Below the pieces are notes generated by a model. The model was not told the DNA's origin. It saw only the letters and a list, made by a program, of their open reading frames with translations, and did no database searches. A stretch of DNA of 33,242 nt from Candidatus Moraniibacteriota bacterium (GTDB lineage Bacteria > Patescibacteriota > Minisyncoccia > Moranbacterales > UBA1568), in contig CAIOMK010000038.1 in the NCBI GenBank assembly GCA_903859375.1, forward strand, positions 1 to 33,242. Direction: 5' to 3'. Shown one piece after another: positions 17,308 through 27,363 of this stretch (position 1 is the first letter of the stretch; every line of letters starts with the position of its first letter). The translations under genes and the position numbers were made by a program.

Positions 17308-18300
17308 TCATTTGTCCCATACTGGCCATTCTTCCGGCTTTTCCCTTTTTTTCTTCGCCGCCTCATGTCCGAACCCGACCAACTGAACCTCTTCTTGCAA
17401 TTGGATATCAAGCTCGTCACGGACCCGCTGTTTCACTATTGAAATCAGGGTGAGCACTTCCTCGGCCGTCGCACCGCCCGTGTTCACGATATAATTCGGA
17501 TGTTGTTCGCTCACTTTCGCGTTCCCGATCGTCTTGCCGCGCAATCCGACCTGATCGATGACCCATCCCGCAGGAAGGCGATCACCCTTGGGCTCTTTCC
17601 CGGAATCATGACGGAATTCCTCCCGGAGATGCTCGTCCGTAACCACCGGATTCATGAAAAATGAACCCGCACAAAACGCGTCCTGAGGATGCTTCGCTTC
17701 CCGCATGGCCTGCGTCTCTTTCGCGACCGATTTCAGAACACTCGGATCCCCGCCTGGCTTGAGAAGGAATTCGGCAGACAGAATCACGAGTTCCGGATGA
17801 TCCTTGAACAAGCTGTGCCGATATCCGAAGTCACATTCGTCCTTCTTGTATTCCTTCATCATGCCGGTTCTCTTGTTGAGCACTTTGACCGACATGACGA
17901 GCGAGGCGACATCCGCCCCGAATGCGCCCGCGTTTCCGCGCACCGCGCCACCGACCGATCCGGGAATACCGAATAGTCGTTCCATGCCCGCGAGACCCGC
18001 CTCACAACAGTCGAAAGCGACTTTGGACAAGGACTGACCCGCCCCTGCCGAGATGCGCCCGTTCTCAAGAAGATGAAACCCGCCATCCAAGATCCGTATC
18101 ACGAGTCCCTGGAAACCCTGGTCCGAAAAAAGAGTGTTGCTCCCCCCTGAAAACACGTAGACCGGAAGATGATCGGCGGCGGCCCGTTCGAAACCGAGCG
18201 CGAGCTCACTCATATCCGAAACCTCGGCAAACAGTTTTGCCGGCCCGCCTATCTTGAACGTCGTATATTGTGCGAGTGATACGTTGCTTCGAAAGTTCAT
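17308..18300 (-). CDS. murB: UDP-N-acetylmuramate dehydrogenase
   Basis: NVSLAQYTTFKIGGPAKLF; YVFSGGSNTLFSDQGFQGLVI; GIPGSVGGAVRGNAGAFG; AGWVIDQVGLRGK. Confidence 0.95.
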   Translation of the reverse strand: MNFRSNVSLAQYTTFKIGGPAKLFAEVSDMSELALGFERAAADHLPVYVFSGGSNTLFSDQGFQGLVIRILDGGFHLLENGRISAGAGQSLSKVAFDCCEAGLAGMERLFGIPGSVGGAVRGNAGAFGADVASLVMSVKVLNKRTGMMKEYKKDECDFGYRHSLFKDHPELVILSAEFLLKPGGDPSVLKSVAKETQAMREAKHPQDAFCAGSFFMNPVVTDEHLREEFRHDSGKEPKGDRLPAGWVIDQVGLRGKTIGNAKVSEQHPNYIVNTGGATAEEVLTLISIVKQRVRDELDIQLQEEVQLVGFGHEAAKKKREKPEEWPVWDK

Positions 18301-18357
18301 ACTGCGTATGTTCGTTTATTTTTTCAGGATGTCATCTTCCGTCACACCGCGATTATA

Positions 18358-19767
18358 TCACGAAGTACGCTCCACGTTCGAACCGTCCCCGTCACGTACG
18401 ACGCCCTCGGCGACTTTCCAGACATCGCCGGCTCCGAACGTGACCAGGAGGTCGCCTTCTTCGAGGGATGCGCGGAGGACCGATATCACTTCCGGAATCG
18501 TCGGGACATACTCGGCCTTGTCGCGGACATACCGGTTGATACCGCGAACCAGGTCGGCCGAAGAAACACCTCCCGCCGTCTCACGGGCGCTTCCGTATAT
18601 GTCGAGGACGATCACCCGGTCGGCATCATCGAAGCTCTGCGAGAATTCGGAAAGCAGTGCGGCCGTACGAGTGAACGTATGCGGATGAAAAACGGCGACG
18701 ATCCGCTTGTCGGGATAGGCGTCACGGAATGCGGAAATGGTCGCGCGAAGCTCCTCGGGATGATGAGCGTAATCATCGTACACGGGAATTCCTTTATATA
18801 TGCCGATATATTCACTCCGTCTCGACGTTCCCACGAACGTGGAAAGAGACTCCCGAACCGCTTCCATATCGACACGAAGGAACGCGGCGAGCGCGATGAC
18901 GGCAGTCGCGTTCTGTGCGTTGTGTTTGCCCGGAAGACGAAGCGAGAATATCCCCAGGGACCCGTCTTCGGTCTCGATTCCGAATCGCTGCCGAATGCCC
19001 TCCGGTCCGGTTTCAACCGCACCGACCGTCTCACGGGAGACAATGCGGACATCGGCGGCGCCATCGAACCCATATGAGATCTTGTGACATTTCGCTTCCG
19101 TCGCGACAGAAAGGACGGATGCCGAATCGGCGGAATACACCAACGCCCCGTGCATCGGAATACGCTTCACGAACCGACGGAATGTTTCTTGGTATGTCTC
19201 AACGTCCGGGAAAAAATCAGGATGATCCCAATCAACGCTGGTCAGTATCGCCGAGAACGGTGAATAGTGAGAAAGCTTGTCCTGATATTCGTCCGCTTCG
19301 AGTACGAACATGTTTCCCGACCCGGCAAGGGCGTTGCCCGACCAGGCACGCACCCGGCTGCCGATGATGGCCGACGGATCTTTGCCGGCGGATCGGAGTG
19401 CCTCGGCGAGCATGGCGGAGGTCGTGGTCTTGCCATGCGTCCCGGTGACGAGCAGGCTCATCGTTTCTTTTGTCAGCTCCCCGACGGCTTCTGGATACGA
19501 AAGGACCCGCAGTCCGAGTTCACGGGCGCGGGAAACCTCGACGTTCGACGGGAATGCGGTCGAATACACGACGAGATCGACATCGACAGGGACGTGATCC
19601 GCAGAAAAGGTAGTCTCGACGGCTATGCCCTCTTTCTCGAGAACGGACGCGTAGAAACGGTCCCCGGTGTCCGATCCGGAAACGTCATATCCGATCTTGT
19701 GATACAGTGTCGCGAGCGCCGATGTGCCGGCACCTTCGATACCGACGATATAAATACTCCTCATCAT
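18358..19767 (-). CDS. murC: UDP-N-acetylmuramate--L-alanine ligase
   Basis: IYIVGIEGAGTSALATLYHKIGYDVSGSD; VTGTHGKTTTSAMLAEAL; PVYDDYAHHPEELRATI. Confidence 0.95.
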   Translation of the reverse strand: MMRSIYIVGIEGAGTSALATLYHKIGYDVSGSDTGDRFYASVLEKEGIAVETTFSADHVPVDVDLVVYSTAFPSNVEVSRARELGLRVLSYPEAVGELTKETMSLLVTGTHGKTTTSAMLAEALRSAGKDPSAIIGSRVRAWSGNALAGSGNMFVLEADEYQDKLSHYSPFSAILTSVDWDHPDFFPDVETYQETFRRFVKRIPMHGALVYSADSASVLSVATEAKCHKISYGFDGAADVRIVSRETVGAVETGPEGIRQRFGIETEDGSLGIFSLRLPGKHNAQNATAVIALAAFLRVDMEAVRESLSTFVGTSRRSEYIGIYKGIPVYDDYAHHPEELRATISAFRDAYPDKRIVAVFHPHTFTRTAALLSEFSQSFDDADRVIVLDIYGSARETAGGVSSADLVRGINRYVRDKAEYVPTIPEVISVLRASLEEGDLLVTFGAGDVWKVAEGVVRDGDGSNVERTS

Positions 19768-20903
19768 GCGTATTCGGTCAGACTGATGATTCCGGTGGCG
19801 ATCATTTCCGCCGCGGTCGGATTATAAAATACCCCGATTTCCTCCGCCATTTTTCCACGCAACGTCGGATCTCTGAGAAGATCGACGACTTTCCCGGAAA
19901 GCATATGCTCGCCGAGATTCGATTCTTCGAGAACGAGCGCCCCGCCGACCCTGGCGACCTCATAGGCATTCATACGTTGTTCGTCGTTTGCCGCCGTCGG
20001 AAGAGGCACAAGGATAGACGCCTTGCCGACTGCCGCCAACTCGGCGACCGTACCGGCACCTGCCCTCGATATGACGAGGTCCGCCCGCGCAAACGCATCA
20101 GCCAGTTCCGTGACATTGAGAAACGGGGCCGCCACATAGCCGTCGTGACCCGCCTTGATCCCGTATTCCCCCGCCAGCGCCACAGCCGACTGATAGTTTT
20201 TTTCTCCGGTCTGATGAAGGACCTGTGTTCCGCGGATGATATCCGGCAACATACGTGCGACCGCGTTATTGAGCGCCTGTGCACCGAGACTCCCTCCCAG
20301 GATCAGGAGAAGCGGACGATCCGGAGAAAATCCGAAATATGAATCGGCGTGGGACGCGTCTCCGGCAAGGATTTCCGTCCGTACGGGATTGCCGGTGATC
20401 GCGGTCTTGTCCGCGGGAAAATATGCCGCCGCCGACGGATATGCGACAGCGATCCGCGACGCGAACACTGAAAGAAACCGGTTCGCCCGTCCGGCAACGG
20501 CGTCGGAATCATGCAATAGGATCGGGATACGCAACACCCAGGCCGCGAGACAGACCGGGACCGGGACCGATCCGCCTTTCGCAAACACGACGTCGGGCAT
20601 AAAGCCGTACAGATACCACAATGACTGGAGGAATCCGATCGGCACTTTGAAAGGGTCGACGAAATTCAACAGTGAAAAATACCGTCGTATCTTGCCGGAC
20701 AGGATGTACTTCGAGGCGATACCCTCGCTGTGCATCGCTTCCTGTTCGAAGCGGCCCGAAGAGCCGAGATACAATGCGTTCACCGAAAAACGGGAGTGTG
20801 CAAACAACGCCCGCGCCACCGCGATCAACGGATACGTATGTCCGCCGGTGAGCCCGCCCGTGAATACTATTCTGAGTTCGGAATCGTCGCTGTTTCGAGC
20901 CAT
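19764..20903 (-). CDS. murG: UDP-N-acetylglucosamine--N-acetylmuramyl-(pentapeptide) pyrophosphoryl-undecaprenol N-acetylglucosamine transferase
   Basis: RIVFTGGLTGGHTYPLIAVARAL; ILGGSLGAQALNNAVARMLP; ADLVISRAGAGTVAELAAVGKASILVPLPTAANDEQ. ATGA overlap with murC. Confidence 0.93.
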   Translation of the reverse strand: MARNSDDSELRIVFTGGLTGGHTYPLIAVARALFAHSRFSVNALYLGSSGRFEQEAMHSEGIASKYILSGKIRRYFSLLNFVDPFKVPIGFLQSLWYLYGFMPDVVFAKGGSVPVPVCLAAWVLRIPILLHDSDAVAGRANRFLSVFASRIAVAYPSAAAYFPADKTAITGNPVRTEILAGDASHADSYFGFSPDRPLLLILGGSLGAQALNNAVARMLPDIIRGTQVLHQTGEKNYQSAVALAGEYGIKAGHDGYVAAPFLNVTELADAFARADLVISRAGAGTVAELAAVGKASILVPLPTAANDEQRMNAYEVARVGGALVLEESNLGEHMLSGKVVDLLRDPTLRGKMAEEIGVFYNPTAAEMIATGIISLTEYA

Positions 20904-20922
20904 ATTTTTGCTGAAATGATAC

Positions 20923-22101
20923 CTATTCCATTGTAGGACGTTTGGAAATGTTGAGCAATATGCCGATCGCACCGAGAATCGCCACAAGGGACGTGCCGCC
21001 GTAACTGATAAATGGCAGAGGCACGCCGGTAAGAGGCATCAATCCGCTGATGGCACTGATATTGATGAAGGCCTGAAAGACGATCCAGGAAACGATACCG
21101 GACGCAAGCAGACGACCGAATTCATCCGGTGCGTTGCGCGCGATCCGAAACCCGCGATAGGCGAAGAACAGGAAGAGCAAGACGATGATGACGCAACCGA
21201 CAAGACCGAGCTCTTCGCCGGTCACTGCGAAAATGGAATCGGTCATCGGTTCCGGAAGGTAGAGAAACTTCTGTCGGCTGTGACCGAGGCCGACCCCGAA
21301 CAGGCCTCCGGAACCAAGTGCGATGAATGCCTGCCGGATCTGATACCCGGCACCGGTCGGGTCATGTTCCGGGTCGAGAAACACCAGGAACCGTTTCATC
21401 CGATACGGCGCAAGCATGATAAGTATAGACAGCCCGACGAGACCCGATCCGATCATGATGCCTATATGGGAAAATTTTCCACCGGCGACGACGAACATGG
21501 AAAGTGCCATAACGCACAGGATGATGAACGTTCCTGTATCGGGCTGTTTCATGATAAGGAACGAGATGATACCGAGCAGGAACAGAAACGGCACCACTCC
21601 CTCTTGAAAATCCATCTTCTGCATCGAGGCTTTGCCAGAAAACCAGGCGGCAAGATACACAGCGAGCGCGAGTTTCATTATCTCGGACGGCTGGAACGGG
21701 ACGACGGACCCGAGTTGGATCCATCGCGCGGCACCGTACGCCGATATACCCACTCCCGGTATGAGCACGAGCACGAGCAGACCGATTGCCCCGAAAAACA
21801 TCGGGATGGCGATCTTCTTCCAAAAGTGATACGGGATATTCTGCATCACGTACATAGCGACGAATCCGACGGCGACCCCGATGAGTTGTCGTTTGAAGAA
21901 AAAAGCACCGTCCTCGAACCGAAGGTTTCCATATGCCACGCCGGCGCTCGCCACCATGACGAGACCGATACCGAGCAGGAGGAACACCACGAACAAAAGG
22001 GCGCTGTCGAATGACGTTTTCCGTCGCGGGGTTTTTGGTGTCGATATCCGCTTGCCGGCCATAGGCGTTTCTTTTACTGTGTTGATCATCGTGTCCGTCA
22101 C
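20923..22101 (-). CDS. ftsW: Lipid II polymerase / cell division protein FtsW (SEDS family)
   Basis: SEDS signatures: GARWIQLGSVVPFQPSEIMKLALAVYLA, ALGSGGLFGVGLGHSRQKFLYLPEPMTDSIFAVTGEELGLVG, LPFISYGGTSLVA. Confidence 0.93.
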   Translation of the reverse strand: MTDTMINTVKETPMAGKRISTPKTPRRKTSFDSALLFVVFLLLGIGLVMVASAGVAYGNLRFEDGAFFFKRQLIGVAVGFVAMYVMQNIPYHFWKKIAIPMFFGAIGLLVLVLIPGVGISAYGAARWIQLGSVVPFQPSEIMKLALAVYLAAWFSGKASMQKMDFQEGVVPFLFLLGIISFLIMKQPDTGTFIILCVMALSMFVVAGGKFSHIGIMIGSGLVGLSILIMLAPYRMKRFLVFLDPEHDPTGAGYQIRQAFIALGSGGLFGVGLGHSRQKFLYLPEPMTDSIFAVTGEELGLVGCVIIVLLFLFFAYRGFRIARNAPDEFGRLLASGIVSWIVFQAFINISAISGLMPLTGVPLPFISYGGTSLVAILGAIGILLNISKRPTME

Positions 22102-22110
22102 TGTCAGACG

Positions 22111-22782
22111 TTATTCATCGGTCGTTTTTTTCGACATCGCTGCCCTCCATTTCGCTATCTCGCCATGATGCCCGGACAACAACGTTTCCGGCACCTTCCA
22201 TCCGCGAAATTCCTCCGGCTTCGTATACTGAGGGTGTTCAAGTACGCCACTTTCGGTGTGGGACTCCGTCTCGGCGCTTTCCGCGTTCCCAAGCACTCCC
22301 GGGATGAGTCGGGTCACCGCGTCGGCGACGACCATCGCGGGCAATTCCCCTCCGGTAAGCACATATTCCCCGATGGAGAGTTCCTCATCGACCAAGTGTT
22401 CGGCGACCCGCTCGTCCACACCCTCGTACCGACCGCACACGAAAATAATCCTGTCGTACTCCGCGACGAATCGTCGTGCGTCCTTCTGTGTGAACCGATT
22501 TCCTTTCGCGGAAAACAATATCACACGGGTCCGTTCACGTGGCACGTCCGACGCTCCAAGCAGATCCTCCACACACGCGAAAAGCGGTTCGGGCTTCATG
22601 ACCATTCCCGCGCCTCCGCCGTACGGAGTATCGTCCACGGTGCGATGCCTGTCGGTCGTATAGTCACGCGGATTCGCGAACGAAAAAGATACCAGCCCGT
22701 CTTCCTTGGCGCGATTCAACATCGATACGCCGAGATAAGACGCGAAACTTTCGGGAAACAGGGAAACAAAATCGAAAAACAT
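22111..22782 (-). CDS. trmD: tRNA (guanine-N1)-methyltransferase
   Basis: [93 protein letters not shown]. Confidence 0.96.
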   Translation of the reverse strand: MFFDFVSLFPESFASYLGVSMLNRAKEDGLVSFSFANPRDYTTDRHRTVDDTPYGGGAGMVMKPEPLFACVEDLLGASDVPRERTRVILFSAKGNRFTQKDARRFVAEYDRIIFVCGRYEGVDERVAEHLVDEELSIGEYVLTGGELPAMVVADAVTRLIPGVLGNAESAETESHTESGVLEHPQYTKPEEFRGWKVPETLLSGHHGEIAKWRAAMSKKTTDE

Positions 22783-22962
22783 AATGAGAAATAAATGAAT
22801 AGGGAATGAGGAATGAAGAAGAAGGAACGGGAGGATGATAGAAATTAAAACCCGATCATCATGCAGGGATGGGTACGTGACAGATTCCGACTGTACGGAC
22901 TTTATGGACCTTATGGACTTTTTCCCATTATATCCCGAAAATCACGCGAACGGAAGCATAAA

Positions 22963-23000
22963 AAAGCCGCGGCCCGCATATCATATGCGTCCACGGCTGA
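22963..23000 (-). terminator. Intrinsic terminator with nested stems
   Basis: Minus strand: AGCCGTGGACGCATATGATATGCGGGCCGCGGCTTTTTTATG. Confidence 0.75.
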
Positions 23001-23009
23001 GGAATATCG

Positions 23010-23453
23010 TCAGAAATCAAGGACCTTCTCCCCGAATGACACCAGCAAGGCCTCGACATCTCTTCTTGCATCACCTGGAAAATCTTGAAGGTTTTCCGAA
23101 AGATGAACGTCGTCTCCGCGGGACTTGTGATAGAGAAACACCTCTATCCTCTCATAAATACCCTCCTTTTCAAGAGGCTGCAATTCGACGATCAGCCCGT
23201 TTCCGTCGAGACACTTCCGATGCGCGGAAAAGGTCCGAAACGAGACTTCTCCCGAAGCGACCGGCACCAGACGATTCCCATACCAGGGGTCCGGTCCGAT
23301 GGCGTAGTCGAGAAACAGGTCTTTGGGATATTTCCCCTTCCGTTCCACCAGTCCCCATTTCAAATGCTTGGTAGCACTCCTGAACGCTTCCGACGCCTGC
23401 CACCCGTAAATCTTTTTGCCCCTGAAAATGAGGCGTGTTTTTATACCCGGCAT
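23010..23453 (-). CDS. Hypothetical protein
   Basis: 147-aa ORF with plausible composition and a terminator directly downstream; no recognised domain. Confidence 0.6.
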   Translation of the reverse strand: MPGIKTRLIFRGKKIYGWQASEAFRSATKHLKWGLVERKGKYPKDLFLDYAIGPDPWYGNRLVPVASGEVSFRTFSAHRKCLDGNGLIVELQPLEKEGIYERIEVFLYHKSRGDDVHLSENLQDFPGDARRDVEALLVSFGEKVLDF

Positions 23454-23570
23454 TATGACTCCTTATATTCGTTTTTTAAAGACAACACTTCCGACCGATG
23501 AGGGGATAACGAACGCCCTTCATTTTCCCCGCACCGGTTGGAACAGTCCGAACCGCGTACCGATAGACCG

Positions 23571-24980
23571 TTATTTGTTCCCCTCCTTACTCAGGACGAA
23601 ATCATGATCGAGGATGATAGTCTGCTCCGTTCTGGAACCGTCTTTCGAAAGAATGGAAATCGTGACGGGAATGTCGCCCGTCCCCGCCTGACGTGCGATC
23701 TTGAGGTCATAAAAATCCCGTTCGAGCGCCTTCGGAAGATCGTATTCGAAGACCACGTCTTTCTTCGTCCCGAGAGGCACTTGCACGAGCGTACCGACAT
23801 ATTTCTTCCCCATGAACGCTCCATAGACAGGATCGGTCACACCGCCTTGTACGGTGTGGAAAAAACTCCCCTCCGGCACGTAGACGCGGAGGAATGATTG
23901 GTAGTCCTTCACCATGAACGTCTTTTCTGTCGCCGTGTTCTCATAATGAATCACAGTACGCGCCTTCGGTGTCTCGCCGGAGAAATCCACGTCGTACGAT
24001 ATGGATCGCTTCATGACCGAATCGGTTTTCCATGCGCCGAGGTTCGCATCGACGGCCATCAGATAATCATCCGACCATTTCGAATCGAATGCACCTCCCC
24101 ACCCGGCAGCAAGGACCGCGTCCTCGAGCGTCCCGTCGGCGAATCGGACCTGTATATCCTTACGGTTCAGATCGTCTATCAATACCCGGAACAGCTTGAA
24201 AAGATCTTGTGGCGGAAGTGATTTCACCTTTTCCAAAATCTGTCTGCCGAGGAGTCCGAGTACGGATTTGCGCTCGCCAAAATCTATCTTCTGATCGATA
24301 TATCCCTGCTCGACCTGTCGTTCAAGATCGATCACCGCGGTACCCGCACCGTAGGTACCCGGAAATCCGGGCACTTCGACCGGCCCTGTCACCGTAAGAA
24401 AAGATGAGAGCACGTCAGCCGTGATGCCGATGACGCCGTCGAATTGCTCCTGTCCACCACCCAGCGAATAAAACTCGGATGCTTTCTGTGCATCAGTCGG
24501 AAAATCCGGCTCCCAGTTCGAATCGCGAAGTTTCCATGAGGAGATACGGATCGTCTCTTTCATCGGATACGGCGGCTCGATCGTGTTCGGGATACGACCG
24601 TCGAAATTGCCCGTATCATGCGTCTTGAATTCCGTCACATGGCCGTCTTGGACCTTGAGTATTCCGAATGAACCGATGAACCCGCCTCCGGGCCGAAGCT
24701 CAAAATTATTCTGGAACAGGATGAGATAGGTCTTTTCCCTGCCATCCGTATGCATGATCGAATCGATCAGGAACGCGAGTGCCTGCGTATCGTTTTTCAC
24801 GTCAATCGATAACGGAAGACTGCCCACGATATTGCCGATAGTGCCGAATCCCTGATTCCGCGTTTCCCAATACAGGAACCAACAAGCGAGAAACAATGCC
24901 GAAAAGACCGCTGTAAGCAGCCAGAATCGAAACGGATTTTTTTTCTTTTCCTCTAGTTTGGAATCCATAGGGATGATCAA
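23571..24980 (-). CDS. DUF4012 family membrane-anchored protein
   Basis: N-terminal TM; TYLILFQNNFELRPGGGFIGSFGILKVQDGHV...FEFKTHDTG-like core; GVIGITADVLSSFLTVTGPVEVPGF. Confidence 0.88.
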   Translation of the reverse strand: MIIPMDSKLEEKKKNPFRFWLLTAVFSALFLACWFLYWETRNQGFGTIGNIVGSLPLSIDVKNDTQALAFLIDSIMHTDGREKTYLILFQNNFELRPGGGFIGSFGILKVQDGHVTEFKTHDTGNFDGRIPNTIEPPYPMKETIRISSWKLRDSNWEPDFPTDAQKASEFYSLGGGQEQFDGVIGITADVLSSFLTVTGPVEVPGFPGTYGAGTAVIDLERQVEQGYIDQKIDFGERKSVLGLLGRQILEKVKSLPPQDLFKLFRVLIDDLNRKDIQVRFADGTLEDAVLAAGWGGAFDSKWSDDYLMAVDANLGAWKTDSVMKRSISYDVDFSGETPKARTVIHYENTATEKTFMVKDYQSFLRVYVPEGSFFHTVQGGVTDPVYGAFMGKKYVGTLVQVPLGTKKDVVFEYDLPKALERDFYDLKIARQAGTGDIPVTISILSKDGSRTEQTIILDHDFVLSKEGNK

Positions 24981-25002
24981 GAAAATATATCAGGTGTCGG
25001 GA

Positions 25003-26202
25003 TCAACCTCGAAGCAGCTCGTTCAGACGCCGTTGATATTCCGATCGGGTCGGTGCGGCGGGGACATTCGCGGCATCGGCCTGAGTCTCCGGAATTTCGG
25101 CGGATGCGCTCGGTCCGGTCGGAGCGGTCTCGACTATCGGTGCGTCCGCATGATCCGATCCGCTCTCTTCCTCCACCGGCTCGAAAGCGAACTCCTTGAG
25201 AAAACGAGCTTCCTCCTCCGAAAAAGTCGGGATGTCGAGCGGTGCGGGAGCTTTCTTCCATACCGGAACCGTTTCACTCGTACGTGCAGCTTCAGCCGTC
25301 TTCACTGGCGGTACCGGCTCGAAAAAGGAATCTGTTTCGGTCACGGTCGTATCGATTTCCGTTTCCGGTTCAACAACAGTGACGATGTCGGTATCTGCAT
25401 CCGTATCAATATCGGTATCCGTATCGGTGTTTTCCGATTCGCGGTCGAACGCCCCCGACTCGACCGAACCGGAAAGCAGTGTCGATGCCGGTCGTTTCGG
25501 TTTGAACATATCCGCACTGAACGGCATCGCCGACAGGGACATCTTCCGCTGTTCGAACAGTGACCGGCCACGTGAAAGCAGGGAAAGGAACGGTGATATC
25601 ACGAAGGCGACCGCGCCACACAAGACCACAAGACCGAAGAGGAGTGTGAGTCCGTCAGGCAATCTCGCCGAAACCGTCGGGCCGTCGACGATACGGAAAT
25701 CGACTTCTTCTTTCACATCATAGTACTTCGACGCATATCGGAACAGGGAAAGTGCCGCCGCATGTGCGACGCTTTTCGCATCGTCGGGATCGCTTCGAAA
25801 TGCATGAACGGAAATGATGCCGCCACGTTTGGCCGATGATACCGACACCATCGAGTCGAACAGCTTTTCTGTCGCCGTACCGGACAGTTCATCATGGGAA
25901 GACAGGGACATAAGTCCGGGTACCGATTCCGTCGTTTGAAAAAAGAATGTATGGAATGCGGAAGTCTGAGAAAGGAAGACGACATTGTCGACGATTTCCG
26001 ATGTCGTGGAAACGGACTTCGCCCGCGGTATCACGAGCACGGACACGGTCGACTGATATCCGCGGAATCCGATCGAGATCGCCGCGAACGCCATGACCGT
26101 CACGAATGCAAGCACCGCCAATACGCGTCGCTTCCGGTTCGGGAACGTCACTTCTGGATTATGCGACCCGTTGTCGGTGTCTGATGTCATATCGTTTTCC
26201 AT
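25003..26202 (-). CDS. Wzz/chain-length-determinant-like membrane protein with acidic cytoplasmic tail
   Basis: Two TMs (VLAVLAFVTVMAFAAISIGF and LTLLFGLVVLCGAVAFVISPFLSLL) flank an extracytoplasmic region; Thr/Asp/Glu-rich tail. Start reassigned to MENDMTSDTDN. Confidence 0.65.
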   Translation of the reverse strand: MENDMTSDTDNGSHNPEVTFPNRKRRVLAVLAFVTVMAFAAISIGFRGYQSTVSVLVIPRAKSVSTTSEIVDNVVFLSQTSAFHTFFFQTTESVPGLMSLSSHDELSGTATEKLFDSMVSVSSAKRGGIISVHAFRSDPDDAKSVAHAAALSLFRYASKYYDVKEEVDFRIVDGPTVSARLPDGLTLLFGLVVLCGAVAFVISPFLSLLSRGRSLFEQRKMSLSAMPFSADMFKPKRPASTLLSGSVESGAFDRESENTDTDTDIDTDADTDIVTVVEPETEIDTTVTETDSFFEPVPPVKTAEAARTSETVPVWKKAPAPLDIPTFSEEEARFLKEFAFEPVEEESGSDHADAPIVETAPTGPSASAEIPETQADAANVPAAPTRSEYQRRLNELLRG

Positions 26203-27331
26203 TACGCAGATGTTCCATTTCCTCATACAGTTCCACCGTCTGCCTCGTGATCGATTCCCACCCGTACAGATCCGCCGCGCGCTTCCGAGCAGATTCACCG
26301 TATTCCCGCATCGTTTCTGGACGACTCAGGAGCTTCGCCAATTCGGCCTTGAGGGATTCTATGTTTTTCTGTTCGAAATATGCTCCAGTATCGCCGAGTG
26401 CTTCTTCATTTCCCGGGATTCGGCTCGCGACAATCGGCAATCCGTAGCTCATCGCTTCGAGAAGGGAAAGAGACAACCCCTCGTCCTCGGAAGGCTGAAC
26501 GAAGACCGCCGCATTGCCATACAATTCTGCCAGAGCCTCACCCGACTGCTCGCCGAGAAATAGTACGCTGTCGCGCCCCTCGCTCATATTCCTGATATAC
26601 CGCTCGTAGCCGGGCGTACCGGCATGCGTACCGACAATCGCGAGTTTGAAATTATTCTGAATCCTTCCCGTATCTTCCAACTCGAGAAATGCCTGTATGA
26701 GATGATGGATTCCTTTGTGTGAGACAAGACGGGACACGGACAGGACATACCGTTTTTCCTTGAGCCCGAACACGCCGATCATATCGGACGATTCGGCCAC
26801 GACCGCCTCCGCCCCGTTCGGAATATAGACGATGTCCCTGCCATACCGCTTCTTCGCGTATGCCGCCATTCCCCGCGAGACCGTGATGGTCCGATGAGGC
26901 ATGTCGCAGGTGAGACGTTCCGCGAACCGCAGACACGCCTTGGCGAACGATCCCCACTTCCCATGGAAATAATCCCGACTGTGAAAGGTGGCGACGACCG
27001 TCGTCTTCCTGGAAAAGAATTTCGGGATGAACGCAAATACCGACGGACCGATTGACTGGTAATGGATGACATCGTACCCGCAGAAAAGCGCGTGCACCGT
27101 CGAAAGGAAAGAGTGGGAGAGCGCATCGAGATGCTTCGTCGCGATACTCGGGAGCGATACGATATGGACCCCGTTCCACGTACGCACGGACGGATCGGAA
27201 TAATACGGACGGGAATAGACCGTCACCTCGTGTCCGAGAGCGGCCAATCGTACGGCAAGATGTTCGACGTGGGTCTCGACCCCGCCGGATTTCGCCGGTA
27301 TCCCTTTTTGTCCGATAAATGCTATTTTCAT
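26159..27331 (-). CDS. Glycosyltransferase, GT4 family (DUF1972-like N-terminus)
   Basis: MKIAFIGQKGIPAKSGGVETHVEHLAVRLAALGHEVTVYSR; ...FVQPSEDEGLSLSLLEAMSYGLPIVASRIPGNEEAL. Confidence 0.92.
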   Translation of the reverse strand: MKIAFIGQKGIPAKSGGVETHVEHLAVRLAALGHEVTVYSRPYYSDPSVRTWNGVHIVSLPSIATKHLDALSHSFLSTVHALFCGYDVIHYQSIGPSVFAFIPKFFSRKTTVVATFHSRDYFHGKWGSFAKACLRFAERLTCDMPHRTITVSRGMAAYAKKRYGRDIVYIPNGAEAVVAESSDMIGVFGLKEKRYVLSVSRLVSHKGIHHLIQAFLELEDTGRIQNNFKLAIVGTHAGTPGYERYIRNMSEGRDSVLFLGEQSGEALAELYGNAAVFVQPSEDEGLSLSLLEAMSYGLPIVASRIPGNEEALGDTGAYFEQKNIESLKAELAKLLSRPETMREYGESARKRAADLYGWESITRQTVELYEEMEHLRNGKRYDIRHRQRVA

Positions 27332-27363
27332 GCGTTCCGGTTTCTTACGTGCGAACGTCCCGA

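Noticed and set aside
22875-22925. Short GGACTTTATGGACCTTATGGACTTTTT repeat
   Set aside because: Only a short low-complexity stretch in an intergenic region, with no supporting structure or coding context.
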